From assembly GCA_016215105.1 (NCBI GenBank), contig JACRLJ010000132.1, positions 1 through 36,134 of the forward strand: a stretch of 36,134 nt of DNA. Reading direction: 5' to 3'. The stretch is from Candidatus Hydrogenedentota bacterium (lineage in GTDB: Bacteria; Hydrogenedentota; Hydrogenedentia; Hydrogenedentales; SLHB01). Position 1 is the first letter of the stretch. Each line of letters starts with the position of its first letter. The translations under genes were made by a program, and so were the position numbers. Below, piece by piece: positions 8,510 through 17,585 of the stretch. Under the pieces are notes generated by a model. It did no database searches. It was not told the origin of the DNA and was given only the letters and a program-made list of their open reading frames with translations.

Positions 8510-8723
8510 ACCCCGCGAGTTTATGGGATTCTTTGTTTGCTGCGGAGCGTCGGTGCTCCCGGGCCAGCGTACGCCGGAGTCGGCGGTGCCGGCCGCGCAG
8601 TCCCAATTCCAACACATGAAGTAACCAGGTATGTAACGCCGGAGTGCGCCGATACGCGCGGACTTCGGCTAACCCATACGGCCACCGCAGGAGCGGTGAT
8701 GTGGAGGGGAGGGTTGATTTTTC

Positions 8724-8912
8724 GTGACGAAAGTCCGGGTAAAACCTGACGAGCCTTTTGAGAAGGCCTTGCGGCGCTTCAAGAAGAAGTGCAATAAAGA
8801 AGGCATCATGCAACGGCTCAAGGAAACCAAACACTACGAGAAGCCGAGCGAGCGGCGGCGCCGCAAGATCGCAAAGGCGATTTCGCGTCATAACGCAGCA
8901 GCGGCCGAGTAA
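8724..8912 (+). CDS. rpsU: 30S ribosomal protein S21
   Basis: 62 residues, starting at GTG 8724 with a long purine-rich ribosome binding site GGAGGGGAGGG (8703-8713). The sequence TKVRVKPDEPFEKALRRFKK followed by KEGIMQRLKETKHYEKPSERRRRK is typical S21: a small, very basic protein that binds the 3' end of 16S rRNA in the small subunit and helps translation initiation. It has its own promoter upstream and a strong terminator downstream, so it is a single-gene unit. Length is normal for non-proteobacterial S21. Confidence 0.95.
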   Translation: MTKVRVKPDEPFEKALRRFKKKCNKEGIMQRLKETKHYEKPSERRRRKIAKAISRHNAAAAE

Positions 8913-8937
8913 GCTCGATCGTTGGTGGTGATATTGA

Positions 8938-8980
8938 AGACATGCAGGGTCATCGAAGATGGCCCTGCATGTCTTGTTCT
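8938..8980 (+). terminator. Rho-independent terminator of rpsU
   Basis: Arms 8938-8953 and 8959-8974 form a 16-bp stem (core GACATGCAGGG/CCCTGCATGTC, one G-U pair) with loop CGAAG, followed by a T-rich TGTTCTT. It ends 68 bases after the rpsU stop. Confidence 0.88.
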
Positions 8981-9017
8981 TACTGAGGCGCGTCGCAGGT
9001 GGGCGGATCCACTCAAG

Positions 9018-9123
9018 CTACTTCACTAACAGATCCGAATGAGAGCCAGTTGTCTCACGTGTAACCAAACCGACGGACCACATTCAGTTCAGATCGGCGG
9101 GCGTATACCGGCGTAACCGTCAG
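9018..9123 (-). pseudogene. Remnant of a HicA-like toxin gene
   Basis: Directly after the RelB-like remnant, the next frame reads TVTPVYARRSELNVVRRFGYT and then a stop. After a frame change, VTRETTGSHSDLL follows and stops at 9018. R-x-x-GSH after a helix with a GY/GF turn is the start of HicA-family mRNA interferases, which need the histidine for activity. The first codon is CTG (9121-9123), where CTGA overlaps the upstream stop; an ancestral ATGA overlap is plausible. Frame-broken and truncated after the GSH motif, it cannot encode an active toxin. Family assignment rests on a short stretch. Confidence 0.4.
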
Positions 9124-9272
9124 ATGCCGAGTTTCTTGAACATGGAATTGGCGTTCTTGCACGCCACAAGATTTCGTTTGGCGTCGGTATCTTCAAAGGT
9201 CTTCCGCGTCGTGGCGTTGGGAATTGCCACGTTGAATGGAATCCGCCCGCGAACCATAGCGGCTTTGCCCAT
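9120..9272 (-). pseudogene. RelB/DinJ-family antitoxin with internal deletion
   Basis: The 50-codon ORF joins a RelB/DinJ-type N-terminus (MGKAAMVRGR) directly to the C-terminal toxin-wrapping part (PFNVAIPNATTRKTFED through NSMFKKLGI). The roughly 35-45 residues between, which form the ribbon-helix-helix DNA-binding and dimer region in this family (~85-95 residues), are missing without breaking the frame. GAGG is present ~10 bases before the ATG. It therefore may still be translated, but should not bind operator DNA. It lies between the YgiT-type gene and the HicA-like remnant. Confidence 0.6.
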
Positions 9273-9317
9273 CAAAGTTATCCTCGATTTGTCCCGAGCC
9301 AGTGTTGCGCATTTGGG

Positions 9318-9524
9318 TCATGCGGTCAGCGCATGGACCTTCTGTTCAATGGATGATACGAGGTCCTGAATCGCGGCGACTTCGCTTTCTTCGAAGTAGG
9401 CCTCACCGCATTGTTCGCACACCCAGGCTGCGATAGCGTCCAACACAAGGTGACAGCCTTTGCGATCAACGTGAAGCGGAGTTGTTCCTCGCTTCATCTC
9501 TCCTTGGCAATGAACACATTTCAT
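9318..9524 (-). CDS. YgiT-type zinc finger protein (MqsA N-terminal-like antitoxin)
   Basis: 68 residues from the ATG at 9524; the longer frame upstream lacks family similarity. MKCVHCQGEM and AWVCEQCGEAYFEE supply the two CxxC pairs of the YgiT/MqsA zinc-binding fold, and EVAAIQDLVSSIEQKVHAL is the helical end. This family usually sits behind a DUF4258 or RelE-like toxin gene. No intact partner is visible: upstream only a short in-frame stretch ending SRWRKRESEVHQ resembles the basic end of such toxins. It is either an orphan antitoxin or a small regulator. Confidence 0.75.
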   Translation of the reverse strand: MKCVHCQGEMKRGTTPLHVDRKGCHLVLDAIAAWVCEQCGEAYFEESEVAAIQDLVSSIEQKVHALTA

Positions 9525-9833
9525 CTGGTGAACTTCGCTTTCCCTTTTGCGCCACCGCGATGCGAATGAAGACCAGGTTCTCGACACCTCCAACCATGGC
9601 ACTAGACTACCCGTCGGCAGACAGTCAATCAATCCGAAAATGAGGGCCGCAATCCGCGCGTAGGCGGCGTGTCGGGCCGGTGTCGATGCGGCTTGGGTAC
9701 TTGGGCAGGGATGCCCAAGCCACGGGGCGGGCTCTTCTCGAGGCCGGCTCAGGTTTGAATTCAGGTCCGGCGTAGTGCCACCATCACGCAGGGTTGCGTA
9801 CCTAGGAAGCAAATGTTACGGGAGGGAACTGCT
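9525..9833. other. Spacer with a hairpin, no gene seen
   Basis: No credible gene. A palindrome CTTGGGCA-GGGA-TGCCCAAG at 9702-9721 resembles other dispersed hairpins in the window. The last bases hold the ribosome binding site GGGAGGGA (9820-9827) of the fucosidase gene. Confidence 0.5.
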
Positions 9834-11633
9834 ATGCGAGTGAACTCTGTGGCGTCGTCGTGGTTGCGCCGGGCGGCGGTAGCGTGTGTGGCGGGGTTGT
9901 TTCTGGGAGTGAGTCTGGCCCAGGCGGCGGAACCGGCGCCGCAGGGCGTTCCGGGGGAAACGAAGGAACAGCGCGACAAACGCATGGCGTGGTGGCGCGA
10001 AGCGAAGTTCGGAATGTTTATTCATTGGGGGTTGTACGCCGTGCCGGGGGGCGTGTGGAAGGGCAAGAATATCGAAAATGCGGCCGGTGAATGGATCATG
10101 TTCGGCGGACAGATTCCGGTGGCGGAGTACGAGCCGCTGGTGAAGCAATTCAACCCGGTCAAGTTTGACGCGAAGGAGTGGGTGCGGATCGCGAAGGACG
10201 CGGGGTGCAAGTACATCACGATCACTTCGAAACACCATGACGGATTCTGCCTGTTCGACAGCAAGCTGACCGATTATGACGTGATGAGCACGCCGTTCAA
10301 GCGGGACATCATGAAGGAACTGGCGGACGAGTGCCACAAACAAGGGATCAAGATTTGCTGGTATCACTCGATCTTGGATTGGCATCATCCGGACTATCTT
10401 CCGCGCGGCGCCGGAAGCCCGCGTCCCTGGGACACGCGTCCGGTCGACGGCGCGAATTTGGATCGCTATCTCGATTATATGAAGGGCGAGTTGCGCGAGT
10501 TGTTGACGAACTACGGTCAGATTGGCGTGATTTGGTTTGATGGCGGTTGGGAACACAAGCCCGAAGAGCTGCACTCCGAAGAAGTGACGAAGATGATACG
10601 GAGCATTCAGCCGGACATCATCATCAATGACCGCATCAACATTCCGCAGGACTTCAACACACCCGAGCAGAACATCCCCGAGACCGGCATTCCCGGCCGC
10701 GATTGGGAAACCTGCATGACGATGAACGACACGTGGGGATTCAAGACGAACGACACTAAGTGGAAGTCCAACGAGACGCTGATTCGGTACTTGGTGGATA
10801 TCGCGAGCAAGGGCGGCAACTTCCTGTTGAACGTGGGGCCGACGGCGGAGGGGTTAATCCCACAGGCGAGCGTCGAGCGTTTGGCGGCCATGGGGCAGTG
10901 GATGAAAGTGAACGGCGACGCCATTTACGGCACGACGGCGAGCCCGTTCAAGCATCTGGGCTGGGGCCGATGCACGGTGAAGCCGGGCGTGCTGTACCTG
11001 CACGTGTTTGACTGGCCGGCGGATGGGAAGCTGGTGGCGGCGGGACTAAAGAACGCCGTGAAGAAAGCCTATCTCCTGAGCGATGCGAAGAAGACCGCGC
11101 TGGAAGCGAAGAACACGCCCGACGGCGTCGCCATTACGGTTCCTGCGAAAGCGCCGGATCCGATTGCCAGCGTGATCGCGCTGGAGATCGAGGGCGCGCC
11201 GAACGTGGTGGACACGCCGATTCCGCAGTTGGCGGACGGGTCAGTAAGCTTGGGCGCGGCGGACGCTGTGGTTCACGGGAAGACGGCTAAGTTTGAATCC
11301 GGAAACGGCAAAGACAACATCGGTTTCTGGACCGATCCGAAGGACACGGTCTCGTGGGAGTTCAACTTGTCGAAGGCGGGCAAGTACCAGGTGGCGGTGA
11401 CGTACGCGTGTGAACCCGCCGCGGCTGGCGCGGAATTCACGATCGAATGCGGCGGCAAGAAGGTTGACGGGAAAGTGACCGAGACCGCGAATTGGGGCAA
11501 GTACAAGACCGAGCCGGTTGGCGTGATCGAGCTTGCCAAGACGGGCAAACAAACACTGACCGTTGCGCCGAAATCGGCGCCGCACGGGGCGGTGATGAAT
11601 TTGAAGAGCGTGGTGTTGAAGGTGGCGCAGTAG
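9834..11633 (+). CDS. Alpha-L-fucosidase (GH29), secreted
   Basis: 599 residues from the ATG at 9834, chosen over 9813 because GGGAGGGA lies 6 bases before it and it begins directly at the signal peptide (MRVNSVASS, then a hydrophobic stretch to AQAAEPA). It hydrolyses terminal alpha-L-fucose from glycans in the periplasm or outside. GH29 signatures: WWREAKFGMFIHWGLY near the N-terminus, KHHDGFCLFDSK, and IGVIWFDGGW, in which D236 is the expected nucleophile. After the barrel, residues ~450-599 form an extra beta-rich carbohydrate-binding-like domain (KAGKYQVAVTYAC through MNLKSVVLKV). It is followed by a sialate O-acetylesterase in the same direction, consistent with degradation of decorated glycans. 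Confidence 0.94.
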   Translation: MRVNSVASSWLRRAAVACVAGLFLGVSLAQAAEPAPQGVPGETKEQRDKRMAWWREAKFGMFIHWGLYAVPGGVWKGKNIENAAGEWIMFGGQIPVAEYEPLVKQFNPVKFDAKEWVRIAKDAGCKYITITSKHHDGFCLFDSKLTDYDVMSTPFKRDIMKELADECHKQGIKICWYHSILDWHHPDYLPRGAGSPRPWDTRPVDGANLDRYLDYMKGELRELLTNYGQIGVIWFDGGWEHKPEELHSEEVTKMIRSIQPDIIINDRINIPQDFNTPEQNIPETGIPGRDWETCMTMNDTWGFKTNDTKWKSNETLIRYLVDIASKGGNFLLNVGPTAEGLIPQASVERLAAMGQWMKVNGDAIYGTTASPFKHLGWGRCTVKPGVLYLHVFDWPADGKLVAAGLKNAVKKAYLLSDAKKTALEAKNTPDGVAITVPAKAPDPIASVIALEIEGAPNVVDTPIPQLADGSVSLGAADAVVHGKTAKFESGNGKDNIGFWTDPKDTVSWEFNLSKAGKYQVAVTYACEPAAAGAEFTIECGGKKVDGKVTETANWGKYKTEPVGVIELAKTGKQTLTVAPKSAPHGAVMNLKSVVLKVAQ

Positions 11634-11663
11634 TGGTCTGGTGAAGAGTCCTGCGCTCGTCGA

Positions 11664-11695
11664 GCGCGGCAGTACTCGGGCGCGGCAGTACTCGG
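11664..11695 (+). repeat. 16-bp exact tandem duplication
   Basis: GCGCGGCAGTACTCGG occurs twice back to back (11664-11679 and 11680-11695), followed by two diverged AGTACT-like pieces. It lies in the spacer between the two glycan-enzyme genes, and no function is apparent. Confidence 0.8.
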
Positions 11696-11777
11696 AAGTG
11701 ATAGTACTTGGGAAGTGACTCAGGCGGTTGGAGAGGGTTTCAAAGGGAAACTCGCGGAAGAGGAAAGGAAACGGACT

Positions 11778-13370
11778 ATGCGTTACGTTCGACGTTGTAT
11801 GCTCCCGGTTTTGTGTCTGGGAGTGCTGTTTGCGGCGGTGTCCGCGAGCGCGGCGGTGACGGTGCCGAATGTTATCGGCGACCACATGGTGTTGCAGGCC
11901 AACGCGAAAGTACCTATTTGGGGAAAGGCCGATCCCGGCGAGAAGATCACGGTCATGGTAATTGCGGGGCAGAACCTATCGAGTCTGTATCCGAAATTCA
12001 CCACCAAGGCCGACGCAAAGGGGAATTGGCGTGTGAACCTTAGTGGGCTGAGATCCGACTGGAACTACCAACTCTCGATCTCTGGGGCCAAGGACAAATT
12101 AATGATCAAGGATGTCCTGGTTGGAGAAGTGTGGGTGTGTTCGGGCCAGTCGAACATGCAGTTCGGGCTGAAGTCGGCGAATAACGGCGAGGCGGAAGTC
12201 GCTGGGGCGAATTTCCCGCAGATACATTTATTCAAGACGCCGCGGAAGACGTCCGCCACACCCAAGGACAACTGCGATGGGAAGTGGGAGGTGTGTACAC
12301 CGGAGACCGCGGCGGACTTCTCTGCGGTGGGGTATTTCTTTGGCCGCAAGCTTCACCAGGATCTGAAAGTGCCGGTTGGGTTGATCGAAAGTGATTGGGG
12401 TGGCACGGCGGCGGAGGCGTGGACCAGCATGCCGTCGCTCACCGCAAAGCCAGAGTTCAAGCCGATCCTGGATCGCTGGAACGACATTGTCGCGAAATAT
12501 CCCGAAGCGCATACGAAGTATGAACAGGAACACGCCGAGTGGCAAAAGGCGGCGGACGCCGCGAAGGCCGCCAATCAACCCGTGCCGAAGGAGCCGCGCC
12601 GTCCCACCGGTCCGGACGATCCGAATCGCCCAGCGAACCTGTACAACGGCATGATTTCGCCGTTGCTGCCGTACGGCATTCAGGGCGCGATCTGGTACCA
12701 GGGTGAGTCCAACGCCGGCCGCGCGTACCAGTACCGCTCGCTGTTTCCGACGATGATCAATGATTGGCGCGCGGCGTGGGGCGGGAAGAAGTTCCCGTTT
12801 TACTTCGTGCAGTTGGCCAATTGGATTGTGCCCGCCAAGCCCGACGCGCCGAAGCCAAAGGATTCCGATGAATCGACGTGGGCGGAGTTGCGCGAGGCGC
12901 AAACGATGACGTTGTCGCTTCCGAATACGGGCATGGCCCTGGCGATCGATATTGGCGATCCGAATGACATTCATCCAAAGAACAAACAGGATGTAGGCAA
13001 GCGGCTCGCGTTGAATGCGCTCGCCAAGGTGTATCACCAGAAAGTGGAGTTCTCGGGACCGATGTACAAGGGACTGAAGGTTAAGGGGAATAGCGCGGTC
13101 GTGACGTTCACGCATGCGGAGGGTTTGGCTGCGAAAGGCGGGAAATTGAAAGGCTTTGCAGTCGCCGGCGCCGACAAGAAGTTTGTGTGGGCGGATGCGG
13201 AGATTAAAGGCAATAGCATCGTGGTGTCGTCGAAATCGGTTGCGAAGCCGGTCGCGGTGCGTTACGCGTGGGCGGACAATCCGGAGTGCACTCTTGTTAA
13301 CGGCGCTGGCTTGCCGGCGTCACCGTTCCGCACGGACCAGTGGCCCGGAGTGACGGCGAATAGCAAGTAG
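11778..13370 (+). CDS. Sialate O-acetylesterase (SASA family), secreted
   Basis: 530 residues from the ATG at 11778. GGAAAGGA lies just upstream, and the product starts with a signal peptide ending near VSASAAVTVP; the in-frame extension upstream is ignored. It removes acetyl esters from sialic acids or other acetylated sugars or plant glycans. SASA/SGNH motifs: VCSGQSNMQFGL with S125 as nucleophile, an IWYQGESNAGRA block, and NDIHPKNK with D397 and H399 as the catalytic Asp/His. Length is typical of the PVC/Bacteroidetes-type secreted form. It lies 144 bases after the fucosidase; the two probably act on the same glycan. Confidence 0.93.
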   Translation: MRYVRRCMLPVLCLGVLFAAVSASAAVTVPNVIGDHMVLQANAKVPIWGKADPGEKITVMVIAGQNLSSLYPKFTTKADAKGNWRVNLSGLRSDWNYQLSISGAKDKLMIKDVLVGEVWVCSGQSNMQFGLKSANNGEAEVAGANFPQIHLFKTPRKTSATPKDNCDGKWEVCTPETAADFSAVGYFFGRKLHQDLKVPVGLIESDWGGTAAEAWTSMPSLTAKPEFKPILDRWNDIVAKYPEAHTKYEQEHAEWQKAADAAKAANQPVPKEPRRPTGPDDPNRPANLYNGMISPLLPYGIQGAIWYQGESNAGRAYQYRSLFPTMINDWRAAWGGKKFPFYFVQLANWIVPAKPDAPKPKDSDESTWAELREAQTMTLSLPNTGMALAIDIGDPNDIHPKNKQDVGKRLALNALAKVYHQKVEFSGPMYKGLKVKGNSAVVTFTHAEGLAAKGGKLKGFAVAGADKKFVWADAEIKGNSIVVSSKSVAKPVAVRYAWADNPECTLVNGAGLPASPFRTDQWPGVTANSK

Positions 13371-13425
13371 ACAAGACATTCGTGGAGATTGGGATTGCGG
13401 TTGAGCCGCAAGGGGAAACCGAATT

Positions 13426-13459
13426 GCGGGTCGCGGCGAACGCCGCGGCCCGCGCCGTT
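13426..13459. terminator. Hairpin between convergent genes
   Basis: Arms 13426-13438 and 13441-13453 form a 13-bp GC-rich stem with one G-U pair around AA. GTTTCTG follows at 13456. It lies 56 bases after the esterase stop and could also serve the convergent small gene at 13578-13778. Confidence 0.5.
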
Positions 13460-13577
13460 TCTGTACTGTGGATTCACTAAACAGAAACGAATGAATACAA
13501 CACTACACGTGTCCCTTGCCGCGTCCTCTTTCTCACTGCCACCCGCCAGTCGCATCGCGCGAGGTCCCGCGCTCGCG

Positions 13578-13778
13578 TCACCGCCGCCCTGCGAAAACCC
13601 CCTCAGCCAATGCGGTATCGTGCGAATCGCACACGGCATAGGCCTCAAACCCGAGCGCTTGCGCTTCTACAGCCGCCCACTGCATGAGTTCGTGCCGCCA
13701 CCATAGGCTGAGGTCTTCGTCCTCGTGATTCCACAGCGAGGACTCGTCGTCGTCAAGGTGAAAACGCCAAGTATTCAT
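13578..13778 (-). CDS. Small acidic hypothetical protein
   Basis: 66 residues starting at ATG 13778, 7 bases after a strong GGAGGG (complement of 13786-13791); a GTG one codon earlier sits too close to it. The protein (MNTWRFHLDDDESSLWNHED, later RHELMQWAAVEAQALGFEAY and CDSHDTALAEGVF) is rich in Asp/Glu and Trp, with no membrane segment. I do not recognise the family. The strong ribosome binding site and the lack of a competing gene support it being real. It is isolated, convergent with the esterase gene. Confidence 0.5.
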   Translation of the reverse strand: MNTWRFHLDDDESSLWNHEDEDLSLWWRHELMQWAAVEAQALGFEAYAVCDSHDTALAEGVFAGRR

Positions 13779-14030
13779 CACCTGACCCTCCTGCGATCAC
13801 ACAGTCTAGCACACAATAGCGAGTTTTTGGGGATTTTCTTTTTCGGGGGTGTTGGCACACCGGCCTGGCCGTACCGCGAGCTTCGGTCGGTGGGGCGGCG
13901 CCCGGCTAAGCAAAATTGCCTCAAGGGGTTGCGACGAACTATGCGGGCCGGTCAGTCCGGGGCGGTGCGAGATGAGCATTGCGCGGTTCTTTGGTTGACG
14001 CCGTTGGCCTGCGTCGAAAGAGATTTCTTT

Positions 14031-14113
14031 CGCCCCTGCCGGGGCTACAACGCTATGGGCAGCGGACCCACGGCTCACGCCGTGGGCTACCCTCTAACGC
14101 CCCTGCCGGGGCT
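14031..14113. repeat. Paired palindromes CGCCCCTGCCGGGGCT flanking a third hairpin
   Basis: The 16-mer CGCCCCTGCCGGGGCT occurs identically at 14031-14046 and 14098-14113. Between them an 8-bp-stem hairpin CCCACGGC-TCAC-GCCGTGGG spans 14067-14086. The direct-repeat-plus-hairpin arrangement suggests a compound dispersed element. Confidence 0.7.
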
Positions 14114-14183
14114 GGGAAATGTACTGACTGAGGTCTTGAACTCAGAATGGCGCTGGAGTGACCGCAGCTGTTGGCGCCCAGGT

Positions 14184-14210
14184 TGGCGGATGAGGACAGC
14201 CGCCCTCCCG
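14184..14210. repeat. Dispersed 27-mer, copy 1
   Basis: This 27-mer (TGGCGGATGAGGACAG, then CCGCCCTCCCG) matches 34655-34681 at 24 of 27 positions. Both copies lie outside genes, and a related GCCGTCCCTCCCG piece is at 6646-6658. Confidence 0.65.
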
Positions 14211-14270
14211 TGATCGGTTCTTGCTGGCCCCGTGTGCTTTTCAGCTATAGCTTCATATTGGAGTTGCGGG

Positions 14271-17200
14271 TCATTTTGCGAGTTCGCGGCTGCGCGACAT
14301 GTAATAGAGGACGGGGACCGCCATTCGGGAGAGGAGCAGGGAGGCGACTTCGCCGGCCATCAGCGATATTGCGAGCCCCTGGAAGATGGGATCGAACAGG
14401 ATCACTGACGCGCCCACGATTACGGCGGCGGCGGTGAGCAACATGGGGCGGAAACGGACGGCGCCGGCGTCGACGACGGCCTCGGCGAGGGGCATCCCTT
14501 GCTTGAGGCGCAGTTCGATGAAGTCCACGAGGATGATCGAGTTGCGCACGACAATTCCGGCGCCGGCGATGAAGCCGATCATGGAGGTGGCGGTGAAGAA
14601 CGCCCCCATGAGCCAGTGCGCCGGCAGGATACCGACGAGCGAAAATGGAATTGCCGCCATGATCACGAACGGCGTTTTCATCGATTGAAACCAGCCGACT
14701 ACCAAGATGAAAATCAGCACGAGAACCGCCGCGAAGGCGAGACCCATGTCGCGGAAGACTTCGTAGGTGACATACCACTCGCCGTCCCATTTCAGTGACA
14801 GCTTGGCGGTAGAAACCGGTTGCTGCGTCGAAAGCTGCTCGATCGCGTAGCCCTCGCTTAAGTGAATCGCCGCCACGCGTTTCATGAGTTCGAAGATTAC
14901 GTATACGGGGCTCTCGGCTTTGCCGCCCACGTCGCCGGTGACGTACACGACGGGCATGAGATTCTTGTGATAGATGCTCTTGTCCTGAATTGCCGGCTCG
15001 ATGCGCGTGAGTTCGCCGAGCGACACGAGGTTACCATTGCGGCCCGCGATTTTGATCTCTTTCAGGTCGTCGAGGCTCGAACGATCACTGCGGGCCAGTT
15101 GCAGGTACACCGGCACGTCCTCTTTTTCCGCGGGCTTATGGACCAGCCCGACGCCCATACCGGAGAGAGCAATCTGCAACGTGCTGTTGACCTGTTCGAC
15201 AGAAACACCGTTCAGCGCCGCCTTCTCTTGATCAACCACGAAGGTATACTTCGTCTGGTCGTCCTCCATATAGGAGTCGGTGTCCACGACACCATCGGTG
15301 GTCTCGAAAATCTCGCGCACCTCTTTCGCCAATTCCAACTGCCGGGCGTAATCCGGACCGTAAATCTCGGCAACGAGCGTTTGCAGGACGGGTGGGCCCG
15401 GCGGGACTTCCGCGACCTTCACGCGCGCGCCGTACTTTGCGGCAATGACTTGAATCGCGGGGCGCGCGTGCTTGGCGATGTCATGGCTTTGCGCGCTGCG
15501 GTCGGCTCTCGGCGCCAGATTCACTTGAATGTCGGCCTCGTTTGGATTGTGGCGCGTGAAATAGTGCCGGACGAGTCCGTTGAAATTGTGGGGAGACGCC
15601 GCGCCGGTATACATCTGAAAATCGGTCACCTCCGGAATGCGCCGGACGTATTCGCCGATCTCGCGTGTAACGGCCGCGGTCTGTTCGAGCGTGGTTCCTT
15701 CGGGCATATCGATGATGATCTGGAATTCGCTTTTGTTGTCGAAGGGCAGCATTTTCGCAAGCACGCGTTGCAGCGGGACGAGCGCGCACGCGGCCAGCAG
15801 CAGGACGACGACACCGGCGAGGAAACCGTATCGGAGGGCGGGCTTCGTGACGAGCCCATTCATGACACGCCGGTACAGCCGGTCGAGTTTCCCCTCGGAG
15901 TGGCCATGGCTGGGCGCCGCGGCGGCGGTCTTCGTCTTCCGCAGCAGGCGAAGCGGATTCCAATTCGCTTTGGGCTGGCCCTCGGGCCGCAGCAGGCGGT
16001 ACGCAGCCCAGGGAGTCACCATGAACGACACGAGAACGGAAAAGACCATAGCTGCGGAGGCGCCGACTGGAATCGGCAGCATATACGGACCCATGAGCCC
16101 GCGCACAAAGGCCATGGGCAGAATCGCGGCGATTACCGCCGCCGTCGCCAACAGGGTGGGATTTCCGACCTCGTCCACGGCCTCGATTACCACATCCATG
16201 ACGGGCCGGCCTTTGCTTTCGGGAAGGTGGTAGTGACGCCCCACGTTTTCCACAACAACGATTGCGTCGTCGACGAGAATGCCGATAGAGAAGATGAGGG
16301 CGAACAGGGTCACGCGGTTGATGGTGTAGCCGTAGAAGTAGAACACGACGAGCGTGAGCGCGAGGGTTACCGGAATCGCAATCGCCACTGTACCCGACTC
16401 GCGCAGGCCCAGTGTGAACGCGATGAGCAATGTTACGGAGAGGATGGCCAGGCCCATGTGGTAGAGCAACTCATTCGACTTCTCTGCGGCTGTTTCGCCG
16501 TAGTTACGCGAAACGGTAAGGTCCACATCGCTCGGGACGATCTTGCCGCGCAGCGCATCGACCTTTTCGATGACCGCTTCCGCGACGACCGTCGCGTTGG
16601 TACCCTTGCGCTTGGCGACGGAAATGGTGACGGCAGGGGCGACGCTCTGGCTGCCGTCGGCCGCTTTGTCTCGTTGGCCAAGAACGTGGCTGAATCGCGC
16701 CGACGGGCCGTACGAGTTGAAGACGTAGTTCGCGGGTTCCTCGGGCCCATCCAGGATTTCCGCGACGTCCCGCAGATAGACGGGCCTCTGATCGTACACC
16801 CCGAGAACGACTGCGCCCACGTCGTCAGCGTTCTCGAGAAAGCGTCCGGCCTCGACGAGAAACTCCTGATTTTCCGTGGAAAAGGCGCCGGCTCGATCAT
16901 GCGAGTTTGCTGCGGCGAGGACGGGAAGAACAGACGCGGGCGCGACGCCGCGGGCCGCCATCTTTCCTTTGTCCAGCACCACGCGCACTTGACGGCGTTG
17001 TCCGCCAATGAGTTTTACCTCGGATACGTTGGGCGTCTCTTTAATAGCGTCGTGCAGTTGGGCCGCAATGCGGCGAAGCATGTAGTGGTCGTAACGTCCG
17101 CTGGACAGCGTAAGGGCAAGTATGGGAACGTCGTCGATGGAACGCGGTTTGATGAGGGGGCGGCTGCATCCGGGCGGAATCAGATCGAAGTTCGCCGACA

Positions 17201-17585
17201 TCTTCTGGTTCAGGCGGACAATGGCTTGCTCTTCGTTGGTTCCGACGAGGAAGCGGACGATGACGAACGAGGCGCCGGGGCTCGATGTAGAATAGACGTA
17301 TTCGACGCCGGGGATCTCCCAGAGGAGTTTCTCCATGGGCTTGGTGACGCGCTCTTCGATTTCTTTCGCGCTGGCGCCGGGCATTTGGACTGATACGTCC
17401 ACCATCGGCACGATGATCTGCGGCTCTTCTTCGCGCGGCAATAGCAACACCGCCCCGACGCCGAGCAAAATGGAGGCGCCAATCAGCAGCGGTGTGAGCT
17501 TGCTGTCTATGAAGGCATGCGCGATCTTTCCCGCAATGCCTCGCGGCGCGGGCGCCGCGGGTCCTTGTTTAGACTCGTCAGCCAT
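14271..17585 (-). CDS. Efflux RND transporter permease subunit
   Basis: 1104 residues if started at ATG 17585 (MADESKQG), which overlaps the end of the adaptor gene by 8 bases (ATGGCTGA), so translation is probably coupled; an upstream in-frame start exists but lies inside the adaptor gene. It is a proton-driven inner-membrane pump that works as a trimer with the adaptor and an outer-membrane channel. RND features: the first transmembrane helix at [15 protein letters not shown], then [20 protein letters not shown], the helix-4 motif [11 protein letters not shown] carrying the proton-relay Asp pair, and two periplasmic porter halves. No outer-membrane TolC-like gene is in the window. The substrate cannot be deduced. 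Confidence 0.92.
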   Translation of the reverse strand: MADESKQGPAAPAPRGIAGKIAHAFIDSKLTPLLIGASILLGVGAVLLLPREEEPQIIVPMVDVSVQMPGASAKEIEERVTKPMEKLLWEIPGVEYVYSTSSPGASFVIVRFLVGTNEEQAIVRLNQKMSANFDLIPPGCSRPLIKPRSIDDVPILALTLSSGRYDHYMLRRIAAQLHDAIKETPNVSEVKLIGGQRRQVRVVLDKGKMAARGVAPASVLPVLAAANSHDRAGAFSTENQEFLVEAGRFLENADDVGAVVLGVYDQRPVYLRDVAEILDGPEEPANYVFNSYGPSARFSHVLGQRDKAADGSQSVAPAVTISVAKRKGTNATVVAEAVIEKVDALRGKIVPSDVDLTVSRNYGETAAEKSNELLYHMGLAILSVTLLIAFTLGLRESGTVAIAIPVTLALTLVVFYFYGYTINRVTLFALIFSIGILVDDAIVVVENVGRHYHLPESKGRPVMDVVIEAVDEVGNPTLLATAAVIAAILPMAFVRGLMGPYMLPIPVGASAAMVFSVLVSFMVTPWAAYRLLRPEGQPKANWNPLRLLRKTKTAAAAPSHGHSEGKLDRLYRRVMNGLVTKPALRYGFLAGVVVLLLAACALVPLQRVLAKMLPFDNKSEFQIIIDMPEGTTLEQTAAVTREIGEYVRRIPEVTDFQMYTGAASPHNFNGLVRHYFTRHNPNEADIQVNLAPRADRSAQSHDIAKHARPAIQVIAAKYGARVKVAEVPPGPPVLQTLVAEIYGPDYARQLELAKEVREIFETTDGVVDTDSYMEDDQTKYTFVVDQEKAALNGVSVEQVNSTLQIALSGMGVGLVHKPAEKEDVPVYLQLARSDRSSLDDLKEIKIAGRNGNLVSLGELTRIEPAIQDKSIYHKNLMPVVYVTGDVGGKAESPVYVIFELMKRVAAIHLSEGYAIEQLSTQQPVSTAKLSLKWDGEWYVTYEVFRDMGLAFAAVLVLIFILVVGWFQSMKTPFVIMAAIPFSLVGILPAHWLMGAFFTATSMIGFIAGAGIVVRNSIILVDFIELRLKQGMPLAEAVVDAGAVRFRPMLLTAAAVIVGASVILFDPIFQGLAISLMAGEVASLLLSRMAVPVLYYMSRSRELAK

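Larger units (their letters stand above)
13782..14270. other. Gene-free, repeat-rich spacer
   Basis: No gene is supported. It contains a cluster of hairpin repeats at 14031-14113 and one copy of a dispersed 27-mer at 14184-14210. The RND permease on the minus strand ends at 14271. Confidence 0.6.

Noticed and set aside
9124-9369. Plus-strand 81-codon frame in the spacer
   Set aside because: It is opposite the RelB/YgiT-type sequences, which have family similarity; no ribosome site.
14862-17393. 843-codon open frame on the plus strand
   Set aside because: It is the antisense of the RND permease; high GC keeps the opposite strand open. The permease has clear family motifs and this frame has none.
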